This document shows, piece by piece, positions 30,989 to 40,587 of a stretch of DNA of 64,000 bases. A program made the position numbers and the translations under genes. The stretch spans positions 496,001 to 560,000 of the forward strand of contig NZ_QJJQ01000001.1 in NCBI RefSeq assembly GCF_003201975.1, read 5' to 3'. The notes beneath the pieces are model-generated. The model ran no database searches. It was not told where the DNA came from and worked only from the letters and a program-made list of their open reading frames with translations. Source of the DNA: Pseudogracilibacillus auburnensis (GTDB lineage Bacteria > Bacillota > Bacilli > Bacillales > Amphibacillaceae). The first letter of the stretch is position 1; each line of letters opens with the position of its first letter.

Positions 30989-31909
30989 ATGGGGCAAAAG
31001 AATAAGGCAGGTTTTTTTAGTAGAATCCCTATGAAGTTAAAGACGAGGCAAGCAATTATTGCTTACTTATTCCTGTTTATACCAATACTATTTTTTGTTG
31101 GTATAAGAATTTCCCCTACATTATACGCATTTTCTATGTCGTTTACAGTACGAGGGGAAATAGGTTACACGATAGAAAATTATGTGAAGTTAGTATCTGA
31201 TGAAGAATTTATACGTTCAATAGTAAATACGTTATTATACTTTATTATTACCGTTCCAATCCAACTTGCAATTGGACTTATAATAGCACTAGCAATCGAA
31301 CGTGTGAATCATTTTAAGTGGTTTTACCGAATTATGTTTTTCTTACCGTATATGACATCGATTGTAGCGGTAAGTTGGGTATGGAGATTGATGTATGATC
31401 CACACAATGGTGTATTAAACCAAGTGTTGAAGTTCTTACACTTACCACAACAAGACTGGTTATCAGATCCTAAACAAGCATTACTTTCTGTAAGTGCAAT
31501 GCTAATTTGGCAGATGATTGGATTTTCAATGTTAATTTTCTTAGCGGGATTAAAAGGTATACCCCAACAGTTTTATGATGCAGCAAAGATTGATGGGGCA
31601 AGTAAGTGGAAGATGTTTTGGAAGATAACATTTCCTTTATTAAATCCAACGATTGTCTTTTTAACGGTTATTGGGGCAATTCAAACCCTCCAAATATTTA
31701 CACAAATTGCAAACTTAACGGGAGGTAGTTCTGGTTCTTTAGGGGGTCCATTAAATAGTACGTCTAGTATTGCAGTATACATGTATAAGACAGGATTTAG
31801 AGAGTACAATTTGGAGTATGCATCTGCAATTACTGTTGTCCTATTCGTGTTAATTTTAATTGTTACTTTAATACAATTAAAAGTGTTAAATAGAAGCTAT
31901 GAACTATAG
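30989..31909 (+). CDS. Sugar ABC transporter permease (MalF/UgpA-like)
   Basis: A 306-residue permease with six membrane helices and the EAA-type coupling loop GLKGIPQQFYDAAKIDGASKWKMFWKITFPLLNPT at about residues 190-225. AAAGGGGGATG precedes the ATG. It pairs with the next gene 9 bp downstream. No ATPase gene occurs in the cluster; such systems in Bacillus share the MsmX-type ATPase encoded elsewhere. Confidence 0.92.
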   Translation: MGQKNKAGFFSRIPMKLKTRQAIIAYLFLFIPILFFVGIRISPTLYAFSMSFTVRGEIGYTIENYVKLVSDEEFIRSIVNTLLYFIITVPIQLAIGLIIALAIERVNHFKWFYRIMFFLPYMTSIVAVSWVWRLMYDPHNGVLNQVLKFLHLPQQDWLSDPKQALLSVSAMLIWQMIGFSMLIFLAGLKGIPQQFYDAAKIDGASKWKMFWKITFPLLNPTIVFLTVIGAIQTLQIFTQIANLTGGSSGSLGGPLNSTSSIAVYMYKTGFREYNLEYASAITVVLFVLILIVTLIQLKVLNRSYEL

Positions 31910-31918
31910 GAGGTGGAT

Positions 31919-32746
31919 ATGTTGACAAAACGGGTTAAAATTTCGAATATATTTGTCCATTTATTTTTGTGGATAGGGATTGTTTTTGTCGCTTTTCCAT
32001 TTTTATGGATGATTTTATCATCATTTAAAAGTTTACCAGATTTCTATCAATTTGGTTTATTACCAGAAAAACTGGATATTTCTTCATATAAATATATATT
32101 TGCCGAGACAGAGTATGTTCGTTGGTATGCAAACAGCTTTTTAATAGCAGTTACGGTAACCATTACAAATTTACTTTTTTGTGGCTTAATTGGATACACA
32201 TTCGCCAAGTTTGATTTCAAAGGAAAAAGAATATGGTTTGTCGTCATTTTAAGTACAATGATGATTCCAACTGAAATGTTAGTGATTCCTTGGTACGTCA
32301 TTAGTAGTGAATTAAATTGGATTGACTCGTATTGGGGAATTATGTTTCCGGGAATCATTGAGGCGTTTGGTGTCTTTTTAATGAGGCAATTCTTCTCTGG
32401 TGTTCCGAATGATACATTGGATGCCGCTCGAATTGATGGAATGGGCGAATTCCGCATATGGTGGAAAATTGCAATGCCTCAAGTAAAAGCGGCTTTATCC
32501 GCGTTAGGAATTTTAACATTCTTGGGGAATTGGAATGCGTATTTATGGCCTGTTATTGTCACAACAACAAGTGATATGAGAACATTACCTGTTGGAATTT
32601 CGCTTTATGGCACATCAGATGCTGGTGGTATTCAATGGAATACGATTATGGGAATGAGTACATTAGCAGTTGTACCGATGATTATTGTATTTCTAATTTT
32701 TCAAACGCGTATTGTGGAAGGAATTTCATTAACAGGTGGAAAATAA
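31919..32746 (+). CDS. Sugar ABC transporter permease (MalG/UgpE-like)
   Basis: A 275-residue permease with six helices and the coupling loop FFSGVPNDTLDAARIDGMGEFRIWWKIAMPQVKAAL. ATG at 31919 follows AGGAGG; the frame opens at a GTG six bases earlier. It forms the transmembrane pair with the preceding permease. Confidence 0.92.
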   Translation: MLTKRVKISNIFVHLFLWIGIVFVAFPFLWMILSSFKSLPDFYQFGLLPEKLDISSYKYIFAETEYVRWYANSFLIAVTVTITNLLFCGLIGYTFAKFDFKGKRIWFVVILSTMMIPTEMLVIPWYVISSELNWIDSYWGIMFPGIIEAFGVFLMRQFFSGVPNDTLDAARIDGMGEFRIWWKIAMPQVKAALSALGILTFLGNWNAYLWPVIVTTTSDMRTLPVGISLYGTSDAGGIQWNTIMGMSTLAVVPMIIVFLIFQTRIVEGISLTGGK

Positions 32747-32761
32747 AAGAAGGGGAATAAT

Positions 32762-33695
32762 ATGATAGAGAACGTTATTGATATTCATGCACATTTTCCT
32801 GTTAAACATGAACCATTTTATGAACATCGAAAAGTTAATCCAAAGGTACTTGCCTACCAACAACTATTAAGGAAAAAGTGGCGTGAGAATTTCAAATTTG
32901 AAGATGAACATGCTGAAACAGATCATCCGGGTAATGAAAAATAATCAGAACGCTGGCAAGAAGAATTAAAAACAAATCGTATTCAAAAAACTGTTTTTGT
33001 AACTGGAGGAGGAAATGAAGTTCTTGCTGATATTGTGAAGAAAAGCAATAATCAGTTCATTGCTTTGCCCACCATGATCTATCATCTGAAGGAGCATATG
33101 AAAAGGTAAAAGATGCTGTTGAAAAGCTCAGTTTAAAAGGCTACAAATGGTTTGGCCCCCTAATGAGAAAGCCATTTGATTCTCCAGACTTGGAACCTTT
33201 TTGGGAGTATTTAAATAAGCATAAGCTCCCATGTTTAATCCATTTTGGAGTACTAGGAGGTCCGGGGGAGTCGTTACACATCCTTATATTAATCCACTTA
33301 CAATGCAAGATGTTGTTCAAAAGTATGTTGATATACCATTTATTTTTCCTCGTTTTGGGGCAGGGTATTGGCAGGAATTACTTCATTTAGCATGGTCAAG
33401 CCCAAATGTTTATGTTGATTCCAGTGGCTCCAATGACTGGGTTAGGTGAATGCCATACAAACTATCATTGGAAAATTTATTTGAAAAAGCATATGAGACG
33501 ATCGGGCCAGAGCGCATGATTTTTGGTACGGATTCATGCCGGTTCCCACGTGGCTTTTCCAAACGGTATCTCGATATACAAGAGGTTGCATGTAATAACA
33601 TTGGAATGAGCAAAAAGGATATGAAATTGTTTTTTGGGGGTAATGCTGCAAGGATATTAAAACTGGAAGATGCATTACCTGTAAAAGTATTGTAA
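32762..33695 (+). pseudogene. Amidohydrolase (TIM-barrel) with several lesions
   Basis: The start IENVIDIHAHFPV carries the metal-binding HxH. Then a TAA at 32942, a frameshift near 33060, a second frameshift near 33270 (joining LIHFGVLGG to VVTHPYINPLTMQDVVQKYVDIPFIFPRFGAGYWQELLHLAWSSPNVYVDSSG), a TGA at 33447 where W is expected (DWVRWM), and the end GPERMIFGTDSCRFPRG with the conserved D. The order matches metal-dependent amidohydrolases of the Amidohydro_2 group. It was probably the last gene of the sugar operon. Confidence 0.82.
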
Positions 33696-33815
33696 TTATG
33701 ATGTTTTTTCGCTTTTCGTAGAATATCAAAAAACTTCTTAATAGAACGTTAAGAAGGATAAATGATGAGTCAACTAAATTAAATATAATCATCATTTGCA
33801 ATAGATTTTATTTAC

Positions 33816-33953
33816 ATGGAGATTAAACAAAAAATATTAGAAGAAGTATTAGCGCCTAATCAGTCTATTATAGAAGAAAAGCTATTTATTGAAGTGAATA
33901 ACTTGGAAAACTCCCTTAAAAGAAACCAAATTGACTATTTTAAATATGTTTAA
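33816..33953 (+). CDS. Short hypothetical ORF (45 codons)
   Basis: MEIKQKILEEVLAPNQSIIE followed by a charged helical stretch ending DYFKYV. It has no ribosome site before the ATG and may be a gene fragment rather than a gene. Composition is compatible with a small soluble helical protein. No family is recognised. Confidence 0.25.
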   Translation: MEIKQKILEEVLAPNQSIIEEKLFIEVNNLENSLKRNQIDYFKYV

Positions 33954-34044
33954 AATAGTTCGGAATCCGCTAATATTACTATTAATACCCACAATAATTT
34001 AAAGAACCCTATCAAATCTACTTAAAATTAACGTGAATCTTGCA

Positions 34045-34560
34045 TTAAGCATAAAATTGTTCTAATGCAAGAAGCGTCTTTTTAAATGCAATTCCTCCCC
34101 TGTACCCTGTCAATTTTCCATCACTACCAATAACTCGGTGGCATGGTATTATGATTGGAATTGGGTTTGAACCATTAGCAGCTCCAACAGCTCTACTTGA
34201 CTTTGGATTATGTAAACTCTTAGCAATATGAAAATATGTACTAGTTTCTCCATACGGAATTTTCATCAGTCTGTACCAAACTGATTTTTGGAATAAAGTG
34301 CCACGAAGGTCAAGGTCAATTAGAAATTTTTTTCTTCTACCTTGGAGAAATTCTTTTAATTGTAAACAGTAACCTGACACCTTTTCTGTATTTTGAACTA
34401 GTTCTGCATGTTGTATATGTTTATCGACCCAATTCTCTAACGTTTCAATGGGCTCATTGGGCAGCTTGAGACAACAAAGACCATTTTTCGTAGCGGCTAA
34501 ATGAAAAATCCAGTTATTATAAATCAAACTATCCCAGTATACTATTTCTTGTCTATTCAT
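34045..34560 (-). CDS. adaB: Methylated-DNA-protein cysteine methyltransferase
   Basis: A 171-residue suicide DNA repair protein that takes methyl groups from O6-methylguanine and O4-methylthymine. The active site IPCHRVIGSDGKLTGYRGG and the helix RAVGAANGSNPIPI are present. Its ATG overlaps the end of adaA by 8 bp, as in the B. subtilis adaA-adaB operon, so it should be induced with the adaptive response. Confidence 0.93.
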   Translation of the reverse strand: MNRQEIVYWDSLIYNNWIFHLAATKNGLCCLKLPNEPIETLENWVDKHIQHAELVQNTEKVSGYCLQLKEFLQGRRKKFLIDLDLRGTLFQKSVWYRLMKIPYGETSTYFHIAKSLHNPKSSRAVGAANGSNPIPIIIPCHRVIGSDGKLTGYRGGIAFKKTLLALEQFYA

Positions 34561-35122
34561 CTTCGTCTCCTAATAATGTTACTATTGAATATTGCTTTCT
34601 AAAGGTTGAAGGATTCATTCCTACTTTATTTGAAAAAACGGTTGAGAAGTGGGACGTGTTATGATAGCCAACTTTAAAAGCAATTTCTGTTATAGATTTG
34701 TCTGTTGTTTTTAACAATTCTTTTGCTACTTTCATTCTTTTCTGTAATAAATAATCAGAAGTTGTTGTTCCTACTATTTTCTTAAAAGTCCTATGTAAAT
34801 GATAAGGGCTGATATGAATTTCCTCAGCGATTTTATGGAGAGTAATAGGTTCATTGAAATGATGATGGATAAACAATTTAACATTGTGTACTATTTCGCT
34901 ATCAGGAGCATAGAGCTTCTCAGGCTTACATCTTTTACATGGCCGAAAACCAGCAGTATTCGCTTCACTGACACTTGAAAAAATTTTAGTGTTTTCTCTT
35001 TTTGGCGTTCTGGACTTACAAGAAGGTCTACAAAAAATTTTAGTTGTGGTTAGTCCATAATAAAATTTTCCATCATACAACCTATCACATTGAATAATGG
35101 CTTCCCACATGTATTCCTGCAT
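34553..35122 (-). CDS. adaA: AdaA: methylphosphotriester acceptor and transcriptional activator
   Basis: A 189-residue protein. The N-terminal zinc domain has FYYGLTTTKIFCRPSCKSRTPKRENTKIF and GFRPCKRCKPE, giving the four zinc cysteines, the first of which accepts methyl from DNA phosphotriesters. The C-terminal AraC-type HTH is at about residues 90-180 (LHKIAEEIHISPYHLHRTFKKIVGTT, ITEIAFKVGYHNTSHFSTVFSNKVGMNPSTFRKQY). ATG at 35122 follows AGGAGGTG. Methylated AdaA activates adaA-adaB and probably the divergent alkA. Confidence 0.93.
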   Translation of the reverse strand: MQEYMWEAIIQCDRLYDGKFYYGLTTTKIFCRPSCKSRTPKRENTKIFSSVSEANTAGFRPCKRCKPEKLYAPDSEIVHNVKLFIHHHFNEPITLHKIAEEIHISPYHLHRTFKKIVGTTTSDYLLQKRMKVAKELLKTTDKSITEIAFKVGYHNTSHFSTVFSNKVGMNPSTFRKQYSIVTLLGDEDE

Positions 35123-35358
35123 AATCACACCTCCTATTTTTATTATACTCATCGTTTACCGTTATCAAAAGCCCTATAAAATAAGATAGCAAGAATAGGA
35201 AAGACGCACTATGATATGATTTTGATACAGATTTGTTAGGGGGAGAAACTGTAAAAAACAAATCCACTATTGGAAAGCATTCGTACAGGCATAATTGTGT
35301 AGCATATGTTCATTGGAGAGACAAAGCTGACTTAAAATAGGTAATGAAAGGCTTTAAT

Positions 35359-36273
35359 ATGAATGAAGGGGATAAACAATTGTTTAAAACTATTATTCCA
35401 AAAGCTCCTTTTGATTTCAAAAAAATAGTAAAAAGAATTTCATCAAGAAAAAATAATAATGTATTGATTGATGAAAAAAATTTATCTCTTCAACGAATTG
35501 TAACGATAGATTCCCAACCAATGCTATTATACGTTACTTTTCAGGGAGATATTAATCATCCACTTTTAAAAGTTCATATCCCTACTAACACTAGTCAATT
35601 TCAACATGAGAAACTATTGCAGTTTGTTCGCCACATGTTTTCAACCGAATGTGATTTATTAAAGTGTTATGATTCTTTATCGAGCTCTCCCTATCTAAAG
35701 CCACTGATTCATCAATTTTATGGTTTAAGGCTAGTGGCGGAGCCAGATTTATTTGAAACAATTGTAAAATTAATGATTTATCAACAAATAAATACAACTT
35801 TTGCAGCGGAGCTATTTAATCGACTAATTACTCTAACCGCTGAAGAAGTAGAGGTGGAAGGGAATTGTTTGCCAATTTTTCCTTCACCAGAATCAATCGC
35901 TAGACTGTCCTACGACCAATTAAGAAGAATATCTTTTAATCAGAGGAAGGCTGAATATGTGATAGACTTTGCACAAAGTATTGTAATGGGGAAAATTAAC
36001 TTAGATCATTTTTGGAAATTAACGGATGAAGAGATCGTTCACATTCTATCAAACGTAAGAGGAATTGGTAAATGGACAATTGAATGTACTCTTCTTTTTG
36101 GGATGGGAAGATTAAATATATTACCTGCAGGAGATATTGCGTTAAGGAAAGTGATTAAAACTGTTTGGGGACTAAAACAACCCCCTTCAGAAAAAGATGT
36201 TGAAAAATTAGGTCTTGATTGGTCACCTTATAAGAGTTATGCAAGCTACTATTTGTGGTGTAGTGCAAAGTAA
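35359..36273 (+). CDS. alkA: DNA-3-methyladenine glycosylase (AlkA family)
   Basis: A 304-residue base-excision enzyme. The helix-hairpin-helix motif LSNVRGIGKWTIECTLLFGMGR and the catalytic Asp in LPAGDIALRKVI mark the HhH-GPD superfamily. The family-typical PEWLxTxIxxQQIN-like stretch is LFETIVKLMIYQQINTTFA. ATG at 35359 has AAAGG before it; an upstream ATG at 35344 is also possible. It is divergent from adaA, completing an adaptive-response locus against alkylating agents. A sequence AAAGACGCA (35200-35208) between them recalls the Ada box but is unproven. Confidence 0.88.
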   Translation: MNEGDKQLFKTIIPKAPFDFKKIVKRISSRKNNNVLIDEKNLSLQRIVTIDSQPMLLYVTFQGDINHPLLKVHIPTNTSQFQHEKLLQFVRHMFSTECDLLKCYDSLSSSPYLKPLIHQFYGLRLVAEPDLFETIVKLMIYQQINTTFAAELFNRLITLTAEEVEVEGNCLPIFPSPESIARLSYDQLRRISFNQRKAEYVIDFAQSIVMGKINLDHFWKLTDEEIVHILSNVRGIGKWTIECTLLFGMGRLNILPAGDIALRKVIKTVWGLKQPPSEKDVEKLGLDWSPYKSYASYYLWCSAK

Positions 36274-36512
36274 GAGAGAACACTATACTGGTAGTAGATT
36301 GCTGAAAAAACTTTCGACATTCTCGAAATTGTAAAAATTAACGGATTTTATTAACCCTGTTTTTAAAATTTCTAGCTGAAATTGGATGAAATTAAATTAA
36401 AAGCGTTCAAACAAACATGAAAAAAGATGACTATGATGAAATGTTAAAAAAATGGCTACTTGTTGTATTAAATTATCTCATAGAATGGGCGTTGTTTATG
36501 TTATACTTTCTA

Positions 36513-36571
36513 TAACTGGAGAAGCATATAACACTAGGACATCGAGAGATTGCCTAGATTCGCTCCAGTTA
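36513..36571 (+). ncRNA. Candidate structured RNA element upstream of the tubby-like gene
   Basis: Two nested perfect stems: TAACTGGAG (36513-36521) with CTCCAGTTA (36563-36571), and CTAGG (36534-36538) with CCTAG (36553-36557). TTATAC-like promoter sequence lies just before it. No long T-run follows, so it is not a simple terminator. It lies about 115 nt before the next gene. The 36274-36512 interval otherwise shows only short scraps. Confidence 0.3.
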
Positions 36572-36686
36572 CTGTTAGTTGTATATAAATTGTTCGAGAT
36601 TCGTACTATCATTACAGTTTTTTTGGCAATCCTTTCGTTTGCTAGACAGTAGGATTTGATCTATTTATACATAAATCCGATAAGGA

Positions 36687-37229
36687 ATGAGGAATTTGAA
36701 ACGATATCAATTCAATGATGTGTTATACATGAAAAAAGGAAAAACCCTCACAGTAGAAGATGAAGAAAAAGAGCGTATCGGTATCATCGAAAAGGCGGAT
36801 ATTACTGGATGCGAGAAAGGACATGTCTTTTCTTTTACCGATAACGGTGGTGGCACAGTTTTGATGGGAATTAAAAAGCGCGGTATTAAGAACTTTCTTC
36901 ATGCTACCTATGTTATAAAAACGGAAAGGAAGACCTACACCCTTAGAGATAAAGTGGGTAATAGTCTACTCTATTTTTGTGTGGAAGGTGATATCGACGG
37001 ACAAAATATACGTATTGAAGAAAATTGGGGCGGGGAAATTGAAGTAAAAGTAGATCAAACACATATTGCTACCATTAAGGCAAATGAACTTACGTTTAAA
37101 ACAACGATATTAATGGAATATAATATCGATGAGTCGTCCATCTTCTTTGCTATCACGGTATTGATGTATTTTATGTTCAAAATTTATAAAAATGAATCTG
37201 AGTTGATTGAAAGTATCTTATTTGATTAA
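36687..37229 (+). CDS. Tubby C-terminal-like / LURP-one-related domain protein
   Basis: A 180-residue protein rich in beta strands, starting RYQFNDVLYMKKGKTLTVEDEEKERIG, with the repeated pattern TYTLRDKVGNSLLYFCVEGDIDGQNIRIEENWGGEIEVKV. This beta-barrel pattern followed by one hydrophobic helix (SIFFAITVLMYFMF near the end) fits Bacillus tubby-like proteins, whose function is unknown. The start has only weak ribosome binding (AAGGAATGAGG-like upstream). Confidence in the fold is moderate. Confidence 0.55.
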   Translation: MRNLKRYQFNDVLYMKKGKTLTVEDEEKERIGIIEKADITGCEKGHVFSFTDNGGGTVLMGIKKRGIKNFLHATYVIKTERKTYTLRDKVGNSLLYFCVEGDIDGQNIRIEENWGGEIEVKVDQTHIATIKANELTFKTTILMEYNIDESSIFFAITVLMYFMFKIYKNESELIESILFD

Positions 37230-37451
37230 TGGGTGATGCAAGAGCTTATTTGAATGTTTCTTAATTTATGGATCCACCGTTTTAAAAATAACAAAATTCA
37301 AAGTCGTCGTTCCATTTAACTCTTTTAAAAAGTAGGTTTTTTGAATTTTTAAGTTAGAGTTCACAATTGAACGATTATGCCCCTCTTTTTCATCACTTAC
37401 GATAAAAAGTACCTTTTTTGTTGAAGTTGAAATAATGAAGTGAAAAATATT

Positions 37452-37466
37452 CTTACAAATTGTAAG
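37452..37466. promoter_or_regulatory. Perfect 7-1-7 palindrome upstream of the DUF3830 gene
   Basis: CTTACAA-A-TTGTAAG. A 7-1-7 inverted repeat is the geometry of Fur-superfamily operators, but the half-site is not that of Fur, PerR or Zur. It lies 150 bp before DUF3830, near a TATAAT at 37490-37495. No other feature occurs in 37230-37617. Confidence 0.45.
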
Positions 37467-37617
37467 TCGTCATTTTCCCACTGTTCACAGTATAATTAAG
37501 ATGGGAATCTTTTACGTATAAAAGAGACATATTTTACACGATGAATCATCAAAACTGTCAAGAACAAAATTGTCGGCTTTTTTGGACATCTAACACATAT
37601 AGAAAGGTGGTTATTTT

Positions 37618-38112
37618 ATGACAAAATATATTAAAATAAGTTTAGAAAAGCGCAATGTCTCGTGTATTGCAAGACTGCTAGAAGTGGAGGCTCCCAAAAC
37701 TTGTGAAGCAGTTTGGAATGCATTACCCCAGAGTGGTCAAGTATATCATGCTAAATATGCAAGGAATGAAATTTATGCAATGGTTCCACGTTTTTATAAG
37801 GAGCCAGTAGGCATGGAAAATACGACTGTGACACCAATTCCAGGGGATATATGCTTTTTTGATTTTGAAAGCGGTGTTTTGGATAAAAAGTTTAAAGAAG
37901 AAAAGGGAATCGATGATCTACCGGGTGTAGTAGATTTAGCTGTGTTTTATGGACGGAATAATCTACTCATCAATGCCGATATTGGATTTGTTCCTGGGAA
38001 TGTTTTTGCTACGATCGAAGAAAACCTTGAAGAATTTGCGAAAAGTTGTAACGATATTTGGTTCTCAGGAGCAAAGGGAGAAACATTAATGTACGAACGA
38101 TATGAAAAATAA
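37618..38112 (+). CDS. DUF3830 family protein
   Basis: A 164-residue protein matching DUF3830: ISLEKRNVSCIARLLEVEAPKTCEAVWNALP, then VYHAKYARNEIYAMVPRF. The fold is expected to be cyclophilin-like. GAAAGGTGG precedes the ATG. DUF3830 genes often lie in amide or nitrogen-compound catabolic clusters. Here an AEC transporter and a LysR regulator follow, so the three may form one unit. A strong hairpin follows the gene. The reaction is unknown. Confidence 0.85.
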   Translation: MTKYIKISLEKRNVSCIARLLEVEAPKTCEAVWNALPQSGQVYHAKYARNEIYAMVPRFYKEPVGMENTTVTPIPGDICFFDFESGVLDKKFKEEKGIDDLPGVVDLAVFYGRNNLLINADIGFVPGNVFATIEENLEEFAKSCNDIWFSGAKGETLMYERYEK

Positions 38113-38123
38113 TTTATTCCTAT

Positions 38124-38165
38124 ACCTGACAAAAGTTGTCCACGATTTTTCTCCTTTTGTCAGGT
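38124..38165. terminator. Hairpin after the DUF3830 gene
   Basis: Perfect 12-bp stem ACCTGACAAAAG / CTTTTGTCAGGT with an 18-nt loop. No T-run directly after it on the plus strand, so it may act as a barrier between convergent transcripts. Confidence 0.6.
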
Positions 38166-38306
38166 GCAATAAGATAGGAAATAGATTTGATAAGATAGTG
38201 CTTACTTTCTTTGATGCCGAATGGAAAAAGATCATTCAGTCTATTCCTTTAGTTAAATGTTTTATAAAAGGATTCGGCTTTTTAATCCTCCAATGTCATC
38301 GTAATC

Positions 38307-39293
38307 CTAGCCTCCAATGGATATCGAATAGTGTTCTATTAAATATATAAATAGAATAGAAATAGTCAAAACAGATAAAAGCAAAGACAGAACTATCCCA
38401 GTAGATGTTTCTTGAGTTAAGTTGTCATATTTTTGGGCAAATACAAATACACCTGCTCCAATTGGAAGTGCTGACATTAAAATGGTAGTAAGTGCCCATA
38501 GGGGTTCTAATTCAAATACACAAAACACTAACAAAAGAGTGATAGTTGGTTGGAATCCCAATTTCATAAAAAGGAGAAAATGAACCTCTTTGTTTACTAG
38601 ACTAGACCATTTTAAAAGTTCTTTTTGATTAGTAAGTCCCAATCCAATAGCAAATAAAGCAGTTGGGCCAGCTGCATCAGATAGAAAGCTCGCAAAAATA
38701 TCTAACGATTTAGGTAAAGTAATATTAAACAATGAAAAAGTAATGCCTAAAAGAACAGATAAAGTTATTGGATGAAATAATACGGGTTTTATTACATCTT
38801 GTAAGAAATACAACAAGCCTTTCTCGTGTCTGTTTTCTTTTGCTCTTACCCACTCGAACGTTACTATCACTGTTGCTATTACTGGAATGTTATGGATTAA
38901 TGTAGCGAGAGCAGCTGGCAAGGCAGCTTTGTCTCCAAAAGCAGCTATTAATAAAGGGAGTCCCATATATCCAGTTGTACCATAAGATGCATTCATCCCG
39001 TAAATGGATAAAACAGCTGATTTCTTTTTTAAAAAAAGGCGGATAAATAGAATGGTAAGAAAAAAACTTGATAGTATTCCTAAAAGATTAGCAAAAAGAA
39101 AATTCCAATTAGTTAACTGTGAAATTGGAGCATTAGCTACTGCATAAAATAACAGTGCAGGTAAAGCAACAAAAAACACGTAACTATTTAACGTTTTTGA
39201 CCCCGAAGCCGAAATGACCCCCGTTCTCCCTGCAATGTAACCACAAAGTATAATCGCAAATATTGGTAAGATAATATCAATAAATATTTGCAT
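38307..39293 (-). CDS. AEC-family (auxin efflux carrier-like) transporter
   Basis: A 328-residue protein with about ten membrane helices in two inverted halves. MQIFIDIILPIFAIILCGYIAGR at the start and NASYGTTGYMGLPLLIAAFG near residue 110 are typical; bacterial members carry malate, malonate or similar acids. ATG at 39293 follows GGGAGG. It is divergent from a LysR regulator and convergent with the DUF3830 gene. Confidence 0.88.
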   Translation of the reverse strand: MQIFIDIILPIFAIILCGYIAGRTGVISASGSKTLNSYVFFVALPALLFYAVANAPISQLTNWNFLFANLLGILSSFFLTILFIRLFLKKKSAVLSIYGMNASYGTTGYMGLPLLIAAFGDKAALPAALATLIHNIPVIATVIVTFEWVRAKENRHEKGLLYFLQDVIKPVLFHPITLSVLLGITFSLFNITLPKSLDIFASFLSDAAGPTALFAIGLGLTNQKELLKWSSLVNKEVHFLLFMKLGFQPTITLLLVFCVFELEPLWALTTILMSALPIGAGVFVFAQKYDNLTQETSTGIVLSLLLSVLTISILFIYLIEHYSISIGG

Positions 39294-39405
39294 TTTGTTA
39301 CCTCCCATATATAATCTTTCGTTAAAGTATAAATTTTTTAAGGTATCATATAAAATGAATATTAAAGATGGCAGACATCAGTAAAAATGAAAGAGGGGAT
39401 ATAGT

Positions 39406-40269
39406 GTGGATATAAAGGACCTTATGATACTAAAATCAGTTGCAAAAAACAAAAGCATTTCTAAAGCTTCTGATGAACTGAACTATGTACAATCAAACAT
39501 TACTCGGAGTGTCAATAAGCTTGAAGATGAGTTAGGAACTAAATTATTTATAAGGCATAGTAGAGGTGTGACGATGACGAATAGTGGACAAACGTTATTA
39601 TCCTACGCTAATCAAATTATCCATTTACTGGAGGAATCAAAAAGAGTCATTACAAGTGGGACGGAAGTAGCAGGACCTTTAAGAATCGGAGCAACTGATA
39701 TTACCATTTCAATAAGACTTCCTGAAGTAATCTCCCTGTTTAGTGAGAAGTATCCAAAAGTCGACCTATCCCTAAATACTGGCTATACGACAGATTTGGT
39801 TCAATCTGTTTTAGAATACGAGTTAGATGGAGCCTTTGTTACGGATCCAGTAGTACATAAAAACATTGAATCTATTCCACTAATAGATGAAAAAATTATG
39901 CTTATTTCTAAGAGTGACAAGGATTTTAGTAGCTTTCAAAACCTCAATGAAGAAAAATTATTGGTCTTTGGCGAAGGGTGTACTTATAGAAAAAAAACAG
40001 AAAAATACTTAGAAGATACTGGTATTACCCCCCATAAAAAAATAGAATTCAATAGTTTTGAGGGATTAATCGGGTGTGTTAAAGCAGGATTAGGGGTTGG
40101 GGTTGTTTCAAAAAGAATAGTAGAAATTATTGATACATCTTTCATTGACTGTATAGAATTGCCAAAGGAATACTCAAGGATTCAAACTGTTTTTATCAAA
40201 AGAAACGATAGTGCGGACTTTAAAGCTTTAACTTCATTCCTTACCATCGCAAAGAAATTATTTCATTAG
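39406..40269 (+). CDS. LysR-family transcriptional regulator
   Basis: A 287-residue regulator starting at GTG after AGAGGGG. The winged HTH is at residues 1-60 (LMILKSVAKNKSISKASDELNYVQSNITRSVNKLEDELGTKLFIRHSRGVTMTNSG). The effector domain begins GPLRIGATDITISIRLPEVI. It probably controls the divergent AEC transporter gene; the intergenic space is about 110 bp. Confidence 0.92.
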   Translation: MDIKDLMILKSVAKNKSISKASDELNYVQSNITRSVNKLEDELGTKLFIRHSRGVTMTNSGQTLLSYANQIIHLLEESKRVITSGTEVAGPLRIGATDITISIRLPEVISLFSEKYPKVDLSLNTGYTTDLVQSVLEYELDGAFVTDPVVHKNIESIPLIDEKIMLISKSDKDFSSFQNLNEEKLLVFGEGCTYRKKTEKYLEDTGITPHKKIEFNSFEGLIGCVKAGLGVGVVSKRIVEIIDTSFIDCIELPKEYSRIQTVFIKRNDSADFKALTSFLTIAKKLFH

Positions 40270-40353
40270 TTTTTTAAAATGAATCAATTTTATCATTCAA
40301 TATTTCAGTTAAAAATCCGAAGTACGAAAATTAGGTGCTAGTTTTTCCACTCT

Positions 40354-40587
40354 AGGTGGTCGCTTTTTAGCGGATGGCCGTCAAGCCAACGTCTGAGCTA
40401 AAGCCCTCCTAGTCTTACCAGTGCCTTTCCTCCCGCGACGCACAATGTTTATTGCGACGAGTAATCGCAGTCCCAAAGGTCTTCGATGGGACGAGCACTT
40501 AGCGCAGTCCCAAAGGTCTTCAATGGGGCGAGTAAATACGCAGCCCCAGGACGTGACAGCTTTTAGCCGACTAGGAGCCGACCACCT
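40354..40587. repeat. GC-rich interspersed repeat with ends AGGTGGTCG / CGACCACCT
   Basis: Non-coding element ended by AGGTGGTCG (40354-40362) and its complement (40579-40587). Inside is a 31-bp block (40442-40472) that is found inverted and identical in the element at 51634-51930 (51796-51826), although the terminal repeats of the two differ. The block GGTCTTC(G/A)ATGGG(A/G)CGAG is repeated twice. Long frames inside it on either strand are probably not genes. Confidence 0.65.

Noticed and set aside
35200-35208. AAAGACGCA as an Ada-binding box
   Set aside because: Only resembles the enterobacterial AAAGCGCA box with one extra base; no second box seen, so it is not listed as a feature.
35236-35340. 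Frame reading KNKSTIGKHSYRHNCVAYVHW before alkA, with a good GGGGGAG site
   Set aside because: The codon at the start position is GTA, not a start codon, and nothing is recognised in the peptide.
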